Source of the DNA: AC-37 sp036389835
Lineage (GTDB): Bacteria > Actinomycetota > Thermoleophilia > Solirubrobacterales > Thermoleophilaceae
Length of the DNA stretch: 64,000 bases
Reading direction: 5' to 3'
NCBI GenBank assembly: GCA_036389835.1
Contig: DASVWC010000016.1
Span: 1 to 64,000 of the forward strand
Shown here: positions 10,570 to 18,268 of the stretch, in pieces
How positions within the stretch are numbered: the first letter of the stretch is position 1
How the letters are laid out: every line of letters starts with the position of its first letter
The notes under the pieces: model-generated
What the model was told of the DNA's origin: nothing
Databases searched by the model: none
The model's input: only the letters and a program-made list of their open reading frames with translations
Made by a program: the position numbers and the translations under genes

Positions 10570-11181
10570 CTAGCCGACCGGGAGCAGCTCGAGGAACCAG
10601 CGCGTGTGGGCGAGGATCCGCTCCGGCGGGTAGCGCTCGGGGTCCGTGAGCACCAGCCGGGCGCCCTCGTCGGAGAGCGCCGACAGCATCCGGGCGGTCA
10701 GCTCCGGGTCCGGCGAGGCGCGATCTCCGAGCGCGGGGCCGACCGTCGCCGCCAGCGCCGCGACGACCGCGCCGCGCCCCTCCTCGATCCGCTCGCGCAG
10801 GACCGGCGGCGCGCCCTCGGGCGGCATCAGCACGAGCCGCCACGTGACGGGGTCCGCCTGCACCGCCTCGAGGTAGCCGCGCATGCCCGCCAGCAGCGTC
10901 GCGCGCGCGTCGCCCTCGGCGAGGGTCGTGGGGAGGACGGCCGCGAGCTGCTCGAGCGCGCGCGCCCCCTCGCGGTCGACGAGCGCCTCGAGCAGCGCCT
11001 GGAGGTCCTGGAAGTGCCCGTAGACCACCGGGCGCGTGATCCCGGCCTCGCGCGCCACCGCCTCGATCGAGACGGCGTGGAAGCCGTGCTCGGCCACGAT
11101 CCCCTTCGTCACGTCGAGCAGCTGCTCGCGGCGCTCTTCGCCGCTGAGGCGCACCGGCGTGGTCGAGCGTGCCGAAGTCAC
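10570..11181 (-). CDS. TetR-family regulator, divergent from monooxygenase
   Basis: A 203-residue TetR repressor with GTG start. The HTH occupies about residues 14-60 (REQLLDVTKGIVAEHG, then AVAREAGITRPVVYGHF). The C-terminal half is typical of TetR_C domains in regulators of lipid or hydrophobic compound degradation. It is divergent from the Baeyer-Villiger-type monooxygenase, with a 70-nt intergenic region holding three TTAC-N6-GTA dyads 15 bp apart, strongly suggesting that it controls that operon and itself. The ceramidase-like gene lies 38 nt downstream on the same strand. Confidence 0.9.
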   Translation of the reverse strand: MTSARSTTPVRLSGEERREQLLDVTKGIVAEHGFHAVSIEAVAREAGITRPVVYGHFQDLQALLEALVDREGARALEQLAAVLPTTLAEGDARATLLAGMRGYLEAVQADPVTWRLVLMPPEGAPPVLRERIEEGRGAVVAALAATVGPALGDRASPDPELTARMLSALSDEGARLVLTDPERYPPERILAHTRWFLELLPVG

Positions 11182-11191
11182 AGAAATGAGG

Positions 11192-11236
11192 TTACAGGCG
11201 TGTAGGTTACGGGCACGTAACTTACGTCAGCGTAAC
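11192..11236. promoter_or_regulatory. Three operator dyads spaced exactly 15 bp apart
   Basis: TTACA-GGCG-TGTAG (11192-11205), GTTACG-GGCA-CGTAAC (11206-11221, perfect) and TTACG-TCAG-CGTAA (11222-11235). All have a 4-nt centre and TTAC(R)/(Y)GTAA arms; the dyad centres are 15 bp apart. They fill the space between the divergent TetR gene and the monooxygenase, whose GGGGAGG ribosome site starts 4 nt after the last dyad. Confidence 0.85.
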
Positions 11237-11251
11237 CAGGGGAGGCCTGTG

Positions 11252-12733
11252 ATGGAGCGAGTGGACGTGGTGATCGTCGGGAGCGGCTTCTCGGGTCTCG
11301 GCATGGCGATCCGCCTCAAGCAGCAGGGCAACGACGACTTCGTCGTGCTCGAGCGCGACGGCGACGTCGGCGGGACCTGGAACGCCAACACCTACCCGGG
11401 CTGCGCGTGCGACATCCCGTCGCACCTCTACTCGTTCTCGTTCGCGCCGAACCCGGACTGGAGCGAGACCTACTCGCCGCAGCCTGAGATCCGCGACTAC
11501 CTCCAGCGCTGTGCCGACGAGTTCGGCGTCCGGCCGCACGTGCGCCTGCGCACGACCCTCACCGAGGCGCGCTGGAACGAGGACGAGGGCCGCTGGGACG
11601 TCGAGACCGACGGCGGCGACATCAGCGCGCGCGTGCTGATCTCGGCCATGGGGCCGCTCACCGAGCCCAGGATCCCCGACCTTCCGGGCCTCGACGAGTT
11701 CGAGGGCGAGACCTGGCACTCGGCGCGCTGGAATCACGACTACGACCTCGCCGGCAAGCGCGTCGCCTCGATCGGCACGGGCGCGTCCGCCATCCAGTAC
11801 GTGCCGCGGATCCAGCCCGAGGTCGAGCAGCTGCACGTCTTCCAGCGCACCGCGCCGTGGATCGCGCCGCACCCCAACCGCCCGATCACCCGCTTCGAGC
11901 GCGCGCTCTACCGCGTCTTCCCGCCGGCCCAGCGCCTCAACCGAGCGAGCGTCTACGCGCTGCGCGAGTCGCTGGTCGTCGGCCTGGCCAAGCGGCCGCA
12001 GCTCATGAAGGTGATCGAGCGCGTGGCCCGCGCGCACCGCGAGCGGCAGGTGAAGGACCCCGAGCTCCTGCGCAAGGTGACGCCCGACTACGCGATGGGC
12101 TGCAAGCGCATCCTGCCCTCGAACCGCTGGTATCCGACGCTCCAGAAGCCGAACGTCGAGCTGGTGACGGGCGGCGTGCGGGAGGTGCGCCGCAACTCGG
12201 TCGTCGGCGCCGACGGCGTCGAGCGCGAGGTCGACGCGATCGTCTTCGGCACCGGCTTCCAGGTGACCGAGATGCCGGCGTCGGACCTGCTCGTGGGCAG
12301 CGACGGCAGGGCGCTGAGCGAGGTCTGGGGCGGCAGCCCCCGCTGCCACCGCGGCGCCACCGTTCCCGGCTTCCCGAACCTGTTCCTGCTGCTCGGGCCG
12401 AACACCGGCCTCGGGCACAACTCGATGGTCTACATGATCGAGTCGCAGATCGCCTACGTGCTCGACGCGCTGCGCGTGATGGGCGAGCGCGGGGCGGCGG
12501 TGGCCGAGGTCCGGCCCGGCGCGGTCGAGGGCTGGAACGCGAGCATCGACGAGCGCATGGAGGGGACCGTCTGGACCACCGGCTGCGTGAGCTGGTACCA
12601 GGACGCGACCGGGCGCAACGGCGCGATCTGGCCGGACTGGACCTGGAGGTTCCGCCGGGAGACCGCCCGCTTCGACGAGGCCGGCTACGAGCTCCGCGCT
12701 CCGGCGCCCGCGCGCGAGGCGGTGCCCGCGTGA
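11252..12733 (+). CDS. Flavin monooxygenase, Baeyer-Villiger type
   Basis: A 493-residue NADPH/FAD monooxygenase. The FAD Rossmann motif GSGFSG is at 10-15; GGTWNANTYPGCACDIPSHLYSFSF-type sequence follows (about 44-68); the Baeyer-Villiger fingerprint F-E-G-E-T-W-H-S-A-R-W is at 150-160; and the NADP Rossmann GTGASA is near 174. This predicts insertion of oxygen next to a ketone carbonyl, or a related S/N oxidation; the substrate is unknown. The ATG at 11252 has GGGGAGG (11239-11245) upstream. It overlaps the following SDR by 4 bp (GTGA). The pair suits alcohol-ketone-ester or steroid/terpenoid degradation under the divergent TetR regulator (inference). Confidence 0.93.
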   Translation: MERVDVVIVGSGFSGLGMAIRLKQQGNDDFVVLERDGDVGGTWNANTYPGCACDIPSHLYSFSFAPNPDWSETYSPQPEIRDYLQRCADEFGVRPHVRLRTTLTEARWNEDEGRWDVETDGGDISARVLISAMGPLTEPRIPDLPGLDEFEGETWHSARWNHDYDLAGKRVASIGTGASAIQYVPRIQPEVEQLHVFQRTAPWIAPHPNRPITRFERALYRVFPPAQRLNRASVYALRESLVVGLAKRPQLMKVIERVARAHRERQVKDPELLRKVTPDYAMGCKRILPSNRWYPTLQKPNVELVTGGVREVRRNSVVGADGVEREVDAIVFGTGFQVTEMPASDLLVGSDGRALSEVWGGSPRCHRGATVPGFPNLFLLLGPNTGLGHNSMVYMIESQIAYVLDALRVMGERGAAVAEVRPGAVEGWNASIDERMEGTVWTTGCVSWYQDATGRNGAIWPDWTWRFRRETARFDEAGYELRAPAPAREAVPA

Positions 12734-13533
12734 GCAGGCGCGTGATCATCACCGGCGGCGCCGGCGGGATCGGCATGGCGGCGAGCGAGCAGATGCGCCG
12801 CCGCGGGGCGCGCGTGATCGGGCTCGACCTGCACGCCGACGGCGACGACGTGATCGCCTGCGACGTGCGCGACCAGGGGTCGGTCGAGCGCGCCGTCGGC
12901 GAGGCGATCGAGCGCCTCGGCGGCCTCGACGTGCTGATCAACAACGCCGGGCTCGGGACGCCGCAGAGCGCGGGCGAGCCGCCGGACGCGGCCGCGCTGG
13001 CGGTGCTCGACGTGAACCTGATCGGCCCGTGGCGGGTCACCGCCGCGGCGATCGGCGCGCTGCGCGCCTCGCGCGGGCGGGTGATCAACGTGGCCTCGGG
13101 CATCTCGTATCTCTCGATGCCGCTCGCGCCCGCCTACTCGATGAGCAAGCGCGGGCTGGTGGCCTACTCGGACTCGCTGCGCTACGAGCACGGCGACGCG
13201 ATCACGGTGACCACCGTCTACCCGGGCTACATCCGCACGGGCATCCACGCGGAGTCGCAGGCGGCGGGCTTCGCCCTCGAGGGGGTCGTGCCGCCCGAGC
13301 CGGTCGCGAGCGCCGCCCGCACGCTCGCCGACGCCGCCCTCGGGCCGCGGCCGGGCCGCGACGTGGCGACCACTCGCCGCGGGGCGCTCTCGTACCTCCT
13401 CGCCCGCACGTCGTCGCGCCCGCTCACCGACCGCGTGGTGCTCGCCTACATGCGCCGCATCGCGCGCCGGGGGCGGATCCCGGCCGACGGCCTGGGCGGG
13501 GAGTTCGCCGCGCGCTTGCGCGCCAGTCGCTGA
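12730..13533 (+). CDS. Short-chain dehydrogenase/reductase
   Basis: A 267-residue SDR. The cofactor motif TGGAGGIG is at 8-15, CDVRD near 43, NNAG near 78, and the catalytic Ser/Tyr/Lys appear as VASGISYLS and YSMSK. The length and C-terminal extension (about 30 residues after the core) resemble membrane-associated or lipid-acting SDRs. The GTG start overlaps the monooxygenase stop as GTGA, so the two are translationally coupled and probably act on successive steps (alcohol to ketone, then oxygen insertion). Confidence 0.93.
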   Translation: MSRRVIITGGAGGIGMAASEQMRRRGARVIGLDLHADGDDVIACDVRDQGSVERAVGEAIERLGGLDVLINNAGLGTPQSAGEPPDAAALAVLDVNLIGPWRVTAAAIGALRASRGRVINVASGISYLSMPLAPAYSMSKRGLVAYSDSLRYEHGDAITVTTVYPGYIRTGIHAESQAAGFALEGVVPPEPVASAARTLADAALGPRPGRDVATTRRGALSYLLARTSSRPLTDRVVLAYMRRIARRGRIPADGLGGEFAARLRASR

Positions 13534-13541
13534 GCGCGCGT

Positions 13542-13555
13542 CCCCCGTACGGGGG
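13542..13555. terminator. GC palindrome after the SDR gene
   Basis: CCCCCGTACGGGGG, a perfect 14-bp palindrome 9 nt after the SDR stop, with no T-tract. It may act as a transcription terminator or RNA 3' end. Confidence 0.35.
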
Positions 13556-13589
13556 GTGGCGGGGTTTCGTCCGGGGCGTTCCGGACACA

Positions 13590-13595
13590 TATAGT
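13590..13595 (+). promoter_or_regulatory. -10-like box TATAGT before the sigma factor
   Basis: TATAGT in an otherwise GC-rich 200-bp leader, 138 nt before the sigma-factor ATG. No convincing -35 or SigB/F-type GTTT...GGGTA pair is seen, so autoregulation cannot be claimed. Confidence 0.35.
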
Positions 13596-13733
13596 GCACG
13601 ACGTCGGAGTCCGATTGCCACTGGCGGAAGGGCCCGACGACCCTCGTTCGGATCAGGACACCGGGAGTCGGTTCGCCGGCCTCCGCTGGATGGTCTCCAC
13701 TGGCCCTCGGGCCGTACAGGAAGGAACCATCCG

Positions 13734-14471
13734 ATGTCCGTCTTGGTCCCCACCCATATCTCAGCAGCACGCAGGGAGCGCGACGCGCTCGTGCACCAGT
13801 ACCTCCCGCTGGCGCGCGGCCTGGCCGCGCGCTACCGCCACACGCACGTCCCGCTCGAGGACCTCGTCCAGGTGGCGAGCATGGGGCTGGTCATGGCCGC
13901 CGGGCGCTTCGACCGCGACCGCGGCACCTCGTTCGCGAGCTACGCCGTGCCGACGATCCTCGGCGAGCTCCGCCGCCACCTGCGCGACCACGGCTGGGCC
14001 GCCCGCGTGCCGCGCGGCCTCCAGGAGGACGTCATGCGCGTGACCGCCGCGCGCAACGAGCTGGCCGGCCGGCTCGGCCGCTCGCCCACGCCCGCCGAGC
14101 TCGCGTCCGAGAGCGGCATGTCCGTCGAGTCGGTGCTCGCCGCCATCGAGGCCGGCGCCGCCTACGAGGCGGAGTCGCTCGACCACGCCCCGACCTCGGA
14201 GGACGACCCGGGCCGCTCGCTGCACGCCGTGATCGGCAGCGACGAGCAGGGCTTCGACCTGGTCGAGTACGGGGTGTCGGTCCGCGCGACGATGTCCGAG
14301 CTCTCCGAGCACGAGCGCCAGGCGATCCGCCTGCGCTTCGTGGACGACCTCACCCAGTCCGAGATCGCCGAGCGGATCGGCGTGTCGCAGATGCAGGTGT
14401 CGCGGCTGCTGAGCCGCTCGCTCGCGCGGCTGCGCGACGCGGCCGGCGAGGGCGCGGCGGCCGCGGCCTAG
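13734..14471 (+). CDS. RNA polymerase sigma factor, SigB/SigF family
   Basis: A 245-residue group 3 sigma factor with regions 2, 3 and 4: region 2 (about 20-90: VHQYLPLARGLAARY, EDLVQVASMGLVMA, FASYAVPTILGELRRHLRD), region 3 (about 96-150: RVPRGLQED, SPTPAELASESGM) and region 4 (about 185-240: LSEHERQAIRLRFVDDLTQSEIAE, then VSQMQVSRLLSRSL). This pattern is typical of SigB/SigF general-stress or sporulation-type factors. The ATG at 13734 follows AGGAAGGA. No anti-sigma or anti-anti-sigma gene is adjacent, which is unusual for the family. A SigB-like promoter lies nearby upstream of the CsbD gene (16558). Confidence 0.92.
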   Translation: MSVLVPTHISAARRERDALVHQYLPLARGLAARYRHTHVPLEDLVQVASMGLVMAAGRFDRDRGTSFASYAVPTILGELRRHLRDHGWAARVPRGLQEDVMRVTAARNELAGRLGRSPTPAELASESGMSVESVLAAIEAGAAYEAESLDHAPTSEDDPGRSLHAVIGSDEQGFDLVEYGVSVRATMSELSEHERQAIRLRFVDDLTQSEIAERIGVSQMQVSRLLSRSLARLRDAAGEGAAAAA

Positions 14472-14523
14472 CGCGGCGGCCGGCGCTCGGCCCTCGTCAG
14501 CGGGGTGTCGCGGCCCCGGGGCC

Positions 14524-14733
14524 TCAGCGGGTGCCGCGGCTCCAGTTGGAGCTCTCGCGGTGGTCCTTGCCCGAGACGTCGCTCGCGCCCCAGGCGCCCG
14601 GCGCGCCGCCGTAGCGGTTGCCGTACGGCCGCGGGGTGATGCCGCTGCCCGCGGCGGTGAAGTAGCCGAACGCGATCCCCATGAAGGCGATCCCCATGAA
14701 GGCGATCATGACCAGCCCATCGAAGTCGAACAT
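14524..14733 (-). CDS. Small single-TM membrane protein
   Basis: A 69-residue protein with one N-terminal membrane helix (LVMIAFMGIAFMGIAFGYF, residues 7-25) and a polar, glycine- and arginine-rich tail. The helix contains two consecutive MGIAF units encoded by a 15-bp tandem repeat (14672-14701). AGGAG precedes the ATG with about 9-nt spacing, which supports real translation. No family is recognised. It lies between the sigma factor and the exonuclease gene, divergent from the latter. Confidence 0.6.
   Translation of the reverse strand: MFDFDGLVMIAFMGIAFMGIAFGYFTAAGSGITPRPYGNRYGGAPGAWGASDVSGKDHRESSNWSRGTR
14672..14701. repeat. 15-bp tandem duplication inside the small membrane protein gene
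   Basis: GCGATCCCCATGAAG occurs twice in a row (14672-14686, 14687-14701), followed by a partial third GCGATCATG. The unit length is a multiple of 3, so copy-number change would lengthen the TM helix in frame by five residues. Confidence 0.8.
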
Positions 14734-14828
14734 CGCTCTCGCTCCTCGTCAGCGCCCGCCACGCCGGCGGCCGTCTGGGGGCAAGCTACGCCCGCCGGAC
14801 CGGGCGGACGGTGACGTGACGCACCTGA

Positions 14829-14842
14829 GTGCCGCGCGGCAC
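14829..14842. promoter_or_regulatory. GTGCCGCGCGGCAC palindrome upstream of exonuclease gene
   Basis: A perfect 14-bp palindrome, preceded by CCTGA as is the GTGCC-N5-GGCAC repeat at 6451-6465. A possible shared operator for the serine hydrolase and exonuclease promoters; function unknown. Confidence 0.3.
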
Positions 14843-14885
14843 ATAGGCGCTGCAAGCGGCCGGGCATCGCGTCCGCCGGCGGGCG

Positions 14886-14891
14886 TAGGAC
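14886..14891 (+). promoter_or_regulatory. -10 box (TAGGAC), leaderless type
   Basis: TAGGAC followed by 7 nt and the ATG at 14899, with no Shine-Dalgarno. It deviates from TANNNT at the last base. Confidence 0.4.
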
Positions 14892-14898
14892 TCCGCGG

Positions 14899-16563
14899 AT
14901 GGAGATCGCCTCCGCCGACCTGCGCACAGCCGAGTTCGTCGCCGTCGACGTCGAGACCAACGGCCTCGCCGGCGACGACTGCGAGATCACCGAGGTGGCG
15001 GCCGTGCTCGTGGGCGGCGGCGAGCTGCACGACGAGATGGAGTCGCTCGTGCGCGTGCGCCGTCCGCTGTCGCGCGGGATCGAGCGGTTCACCGGCATCA
15101 CGCAGGCGATGGTGGAGTCGGCGCCCGAGCCGCGCGCGGTGCTCGAGCGGCTCGAGCCGATGCTGGCCGGCCGGGTGCTGGTGGCCCACTCCGCGTCGTT
15201 CGACCGCCGTGCCCTGGCCCAGGCGTTCGAGCGCGAGGGCCTCGACTGGCCGGACCCGCCCGCGATCTGCACGGTGGCGATGGCGCGCAGGCTCGCGCCG
15301 CTGGCCCGCAAGCGCAAGCTGGTGCCGCTGGCCGAGTCGCTCGGCATCGAGCCCGAGGGAGCGCACCGCGCGCTGGTCGACGCGCGCACGTGCGCGCTCG
15401 TGTTCTGCGCGCTGTTCCCGAAGCTCTGCGCGGGCGCGGCCACGGTGGGGGAGGCGCTCGAGCTGATCTCGCCGCGGCGCCGGCCGCGCCGGCGGGCGCC
15501 CAGGGGCGGGCCGGTCCCGCGCGAGCGCCGCCCGGACCTCAGCACGCTGCCCGACGACCCCGGCGTCTACGTGTTCCGCGACGAGCGCGGCCGGCCGCTG
15601 TACGTGGGCAAGTCGGTGTCGGTGCGCAGCCGCGCCCGCGCGCACTTCTGCGCGCCGTCGGGCTGGACGGGGCGCGCGGAGGTGGTCGAGTACCAGCCCA
15701 CGCGCTCCGAGCTCGGCGCGCTCGTGCTCGAGAACCGCCTGATCAAGCACTGGAAGCCGCCGGGCAACGTCAAGCTCAAGCGCTCGGGCGGCTATGTCTA
15801 CGTGCGCTGCCGGCTCGACATCGCGTTCCCGGTGCTCGAGGTGGCGCCCGAGCCGGCGCCGGGCCACGCGGTCAACGTCGGGCCGGTTCGCGGCCGGACC
15901 ACCGCGGCCGAGCTGGTGGACCAGCTCAACTCGCTGTTCGAGCTGCGCCAGTGCGGCCGCGGGCTCAAGCTGCGCGAGCACCCGTCGGTGTACGGGCAGA
16001 TGGGCCGCTGCCTGTCGCCGTGCCTGGGCGACCTCGACCCCAACCTCTACCGCCGCCGCCTCGACGAGGCGCTGGCGCCGTTCTGCGAGCCCGGCGCGAG
16101 CGGCGACCGGCTGCTGGAGATGCTCGACGAGCGGCTGCGCGCGGCGGTCGAGGCGCGCCGCTACGAGCGCGCGGCGGTGCTCCACCGCCGCCGCGAGCGG
16201 ATGGCCGAGCTGATCGAGCGGCTCGGCGGCCTGCTCCAGGCCACGCACGCGCAGACCCGCCTCGCGCTCGCGCGCCACCCGGTGAAGGAGCGCTGGGACG
16301 CCTTCTGGATCGTGGCGGGCCGGGTGGCCGACTGGGGCCCGCTGCCGGACGGGGACGAGCTGGCGCGCCGGACCGAGGCCGCCCTCGAGCGCCGTCCCCA
16401 CCCGTCGCGCCGCGCTCCGATCCCGCCCGAGGAGGTCGACGAGATCCGCATCGTGTCGTCCTGGATCGCGTCACACGAGCCGCCGCAGCTGGAGCTCGAC
16501 TCCGAGACCGACGTCACGGAATGGGTCGAATCCGTTGTTGCGCGCACGCCACTAGCCGTTTAA
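14899..16563 (+). CDS. DEDDh exonuclease fused to GIY-YIG (UvrC/Cho-like) nuclease
   Basis: A 554-residue two-nuclease protein. Residues about 10-180 form a DnaQ-like 3'-5' exonuclease: FVAVDVETNG (Asp17, Glu19), VAHSASFDRR and HRALVDA supply the DEDDh residues. Residues about 215-300 form a GIY-YIG endonuclease (DDPGVYVFRDERG, PLYVGKSVSVRSRARAHF), followed by UvrC-like sequence including a UVR-type helical stretch (RRYERAAVLHRRRERMAEL). It should act in DNA repair, with incision and trimming in one chain. This architecture is known in actinobacteria. Transcription appears leaderless. Its stop codon lies inside the candidate SigB-type promoter of the next gene. Confidence 0.92.
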   Translation: MEIASADLRTAEFVAVDVETNGLAGDDCEITEVAAVLVGGGELHDEMESLVRVRRPLSRGIERFTGITQAMVESAPEPRAVLERLEPMLAGRVLVAHSASFDRRALAQAFEREGLDWPDPPAICTVAMARRLAPLARKRKLVPLAESLGIEPEGAHRALVDARTCALVFCALFPKLCAGAATVGEALELISPRRRPRRRAPRGGPVPRERRPDLSTLPDDPGVYVFRDERGRPLYVGKSVSVRSRARAHFCAPSGWTGRAEVVEYQPTRSELGALVLENRLIKHWKPPGNVKLKRSGGYVYVRCRLDIAFPVLEVAPEPAPGHAVNVGPVRGRTTAAELVDQLNSLFELRQCGRGLKLREHPSVYGQMGRCLSPCLGDLDPNLYRRRLDEALAPFCEPGASGDRLLEMLDERLRAAVEARRYERAAVLHRRRERMAELIERLGGLLQATHAQTRLALARHPVKERWDAFWIVAGRVADWGPLPDGDELARRTEAALERRPHPSRRAPIPPEEVDEIRIVSSWIASHEPPQLELDSETDVTEWVESVVARTPLAV

Positions 16564-16584
16564 ACACCCTCCGCGCGCGGGCAC
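16558..16584 (+). promoter_or_regulatory. SigB/SigF-type promoter of the CsbD gene
   Basis: GTTTAA (16558-16563), 15 nt, GGGCAC (16579-16584). This closely follows the GTTTAA-N13..15-GGGTAT consensus of SigB-type general-stress promoters, one mismatch short in each critical half at most. It precedes csbD-like, a classic SigB target. The TAA in the -35 is also the stop codon of the exonuclease gene. Confidence 0.65.
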
Positions 16585-16622
16585 GTTTTCCATAGACGTA
16601 ACCCCCCAAGGAGGCAACGAAG

Positions 16623-16814
16623 ATGGGCATCATGGACAAGGTGACGGGCCGCGCGAAGCAGGCGGCGGGCGATCTCGCCGGCGACAGCGGCCTGAAGCGC
16701 GAGGGCAAGCAGGAGGAGCGCAAGGGCGACGCCAAGGACGAGCTGGCCAACGCGCAGGACAAGGCGGACGCGAAGGCTGAGGAGGTCGCGAACCTGGAGC
16801 GCAAGACCTCGTAG
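16623..16814 (+). CDS. CsbD-family stress protein
   Basis: A 63-residue, highly charged helical protein beginning MGIMDKVTGRAKQAAGDLAGD, with repeated Lys/Glu/Ala segments: the CsbD pattern. CsbD-like proteins accumulate in the general stress response; the biochemical role is unknown. A strong AAGGAGG lies upstream of the ATG at 16623. Expression is likely driven by the SigB/SigF-type promoter at 16558-16584, and the sigma factor encoded at 13734 is an obvious candidate (inference). A perfect GC hairpin follows the stop. Confidence 0.9.
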   Translation: MGIMDKVTGRAKQAAGDLAGDSGLKREGKQEERKGDAKDELANAQDKADAKAEEVANLERKTS

Positions 16815-16829
16815 CGCCGCGCGCGGCGC
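16814..16829 (+). terminator. GC-rich hairpin after the CsbD gene
   Basis: GCGCCGCGCGCGGCGC, a perfect 16-bp palindrome starting at the last base of the stop codon, within a longer GC/CG run and followed by CTTTC. A probable terminator or mRNA stabiliser. Confidence 0.5.
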
Positions 16830-16970
16830 GCGCGCGCCGCTTTCGCCGGCGCGTGCAGACGCCTTCCTCGGGGGTACGCTCGCAAGCTCGCTCAGAGAGC
16901 CCCCCGAGTCAGGGTCTGCACGCACCGGCGGCCAGCCGCCTGCTTGCCGGCCGGCCTGTCCGGTCGCGGC

Positions 16971-17069
16971 TTAGGCTGACAGCCGGATGATCGCGATGAC
17001 CGCGCTGATCAGCACGCAGACTACGATCAGGATCTGCATCGCGATCCAGAAGCGGGGGAGCTCTCCCAC
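16971..17069 (-). CDS. Predicted 32-residue membrane peptide
   Basis: An open frame from GTG 17069 encodes a peptide starting VGELPRFWIAMQ, followed by a strongly hydrophobic helix of Ile, Val, Leu and Ala and ending RLSA. The composition is exactly that of a tiny single-TM protein. It starts one codon after the response regulator stop and in the same frame (TAG CCC GTG), so it can be coupled or read through. No family is known to me. Random GC-rich DNA would rarely give an Ile/Val helix like this. Confidence 0.55.
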   Translation of the reverse strand: MGELPRFWIAMQILIVVCVLISAVIAIIRLSA

Positions 17070-17072
17070 GGG

Positions 17073-17699
17073 CTAGTCGATCAGTGCGCGCCTGAGCGCG
17101 ATCGCGACGGCGTGCGTTCGGCTGTCGGCCTGCAGCTTGGCGATCACGCGCTTGGTGTCCGACTTCACGGTCTCGACCGAGAGCCCGATCCGCCGGGCGA
17201 CCTCCTCGGTGTGGAACCCCTCGGCGAGGAGCTGGAGGATCTCCCGCTCGCGCTCGCTGAGCGACTGGGCGGTGGCGCCGGCGTCGCTGATCACGAGCGC
17301 CGGCGAGAGCGACGGGTCGACGAACGGCTGGCCCGCGGCCACCGTGCGGATCGCGCGGATCAGGTCCTCCGGCGGCGAGCCCTTCATCACGTAGCCGCGC
17401 GCGCCGGCTGCGAGGGCGTCCGAGAGCAGGCGCTTGTCGCCGTATGCCGTGAACATCACGAACTGCACGTCCGGCGCCTCCTGCTGGATGCGCTTGACGG
17501 CGGACACGCCGTCGATCCCGGGGAGCCGCACGTCCATCAGGACGACCTGCGGCTTCAGGCGGGCGACCGCGTCGAGCGCGTCCTCACCGGTCTGCGCGAC
17601 ACCGACGAGCTCGAGGTCGTCGAGGTCGCCGAACAGAAGTTGGAGGCCTTGCTGGACAACCGAGTGGTCGTCGACCACGAGGCATTTGGTGTTGGCCAT
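17073..17699 (-). CDS. NarL/FixJ-family response regulator
   Basis: A 208-residue two-domain regulator. The receiver domain (1-120) has the acidic pocket DDH (10-12), phospho-acceptor Asp56 in VVLMDVRLPG, Thr84 and Lys106 (VMKGS). The LuxR-type HTH (145-205) reads SLSEREREILQLLAEGF, then EEVARRIGLSVETVKSDTKRVIAKL. No histidine kinase is in the window, so it is an orphan here. The small membrane peptide follows directly. It is divergent from the universal stress protein gene with 125 nt between, which suggests a link to stress or redox control (inference). Confidence 0.93.
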   Translation of the reverse strand: MANTKCLVVDDHSVVQQGLQLLFGDLDDLELVGVAQTGEDALDAVARLKPQVVLMDVRLPGIDGVSAVKRIQQEAPDVQFVMFTAYGDKRLLSDALAAGARGYVMKGSPPEDLIRAIRTVAAGQPFVDPSLSPALVISDAGATAQSLSEREREILQLLAEGFHTEEVARRIGLSVETVKSDTKRVIAKLQADSRTHAVAIALRRALID

Positions 17700-17824
17700 C
17701 TGGCCAGGATCTTAGAACTTGGCCCGCGCGTCAAGGCACAGGCGAGGCGCCAGGTCTATCGACGGCCCCCGGCCGCGCGCCATATGATCCGCGCCGGAAG
17801 TGCCCAGGCCTTGAGAGGAGGCAG

Positions 17825-18268
17825 ATGTTCGGCTCGATCGTGGTGGGAACTGATGGATCCGAGACCGCCAACGAGGCGGTGCGGCAGGCGACCGAGCTGG
17901 CCAAGGCCGTCGGCGGCCGGGTGAACCTGGTCAGCGCGTTCGAGCCGGTCGGCAACCAGCGGCTGCGCGAGGAGCGCCAGCAGGTTCCCGAGGACATGCA
18001 GTGGATGGTCAACGAGCGCGAGGACGTCGAGGCCACGCTCAACAAGGCCGCCGAGCAGATCAAGGAGGCCGGGGTCGAGGTCGAGACGTTCGCCCGCCAG
18101 GGGGATCCCGCCGACGCGATCCTCGACGTGGCGGAGGAGAACAGCGCCGACCTCATAATCGTCGGCAACAAGGGCATGAGCGGCGCGAAGCGGTTCCTGC
18201 TCGGGAGCGTCCCGAACAAGGTGTCTCATCACGCTCCGTGCAGCGTGATGATCATCCGCACGACCTAG
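17825..18268 (+). CDS. Universal stress protein (UspA family)
   Basis: A 147-residue single-domain Usp. The N-terminus IVVGTDGSETAN and the C-terminal ATP-binding pattern G-N-K-G-M-S-G...LLGSVPNKVSHHAPCSVMIIR mark the ATP-binding class. An amphipathic helix with many Glu/Gln/Lys lies at about 45-75. GAGAGGAGG precedes the ATG. A cytoplasmic stress protein; the divergent response regulator is a plausible regulator. The 3' end overlaps the convergent protease by 4 bp. Confidence 0.94.
   Translation: MFGSIVVGTDGSETANEAVRQATELAKAVGGRVNLVSAFEPVGNQRLREERQQVPEDMQWMVNEREDVEATLNKAAEQIKEAGVEVETFARQGDPADAILDVAEENSADLIIVGNKGMSGAKRFLLGSVPNKVSHHAPCSVMIIRTT

Noticed and set aside
16971..16976. TTAGGCT as a -10 box for a plus-strand peptide starting at 16987
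   Set aside because: It is the reverse complement of the stop region of the minus-strand membrane peptide, whose hydrophobic coding is far better.
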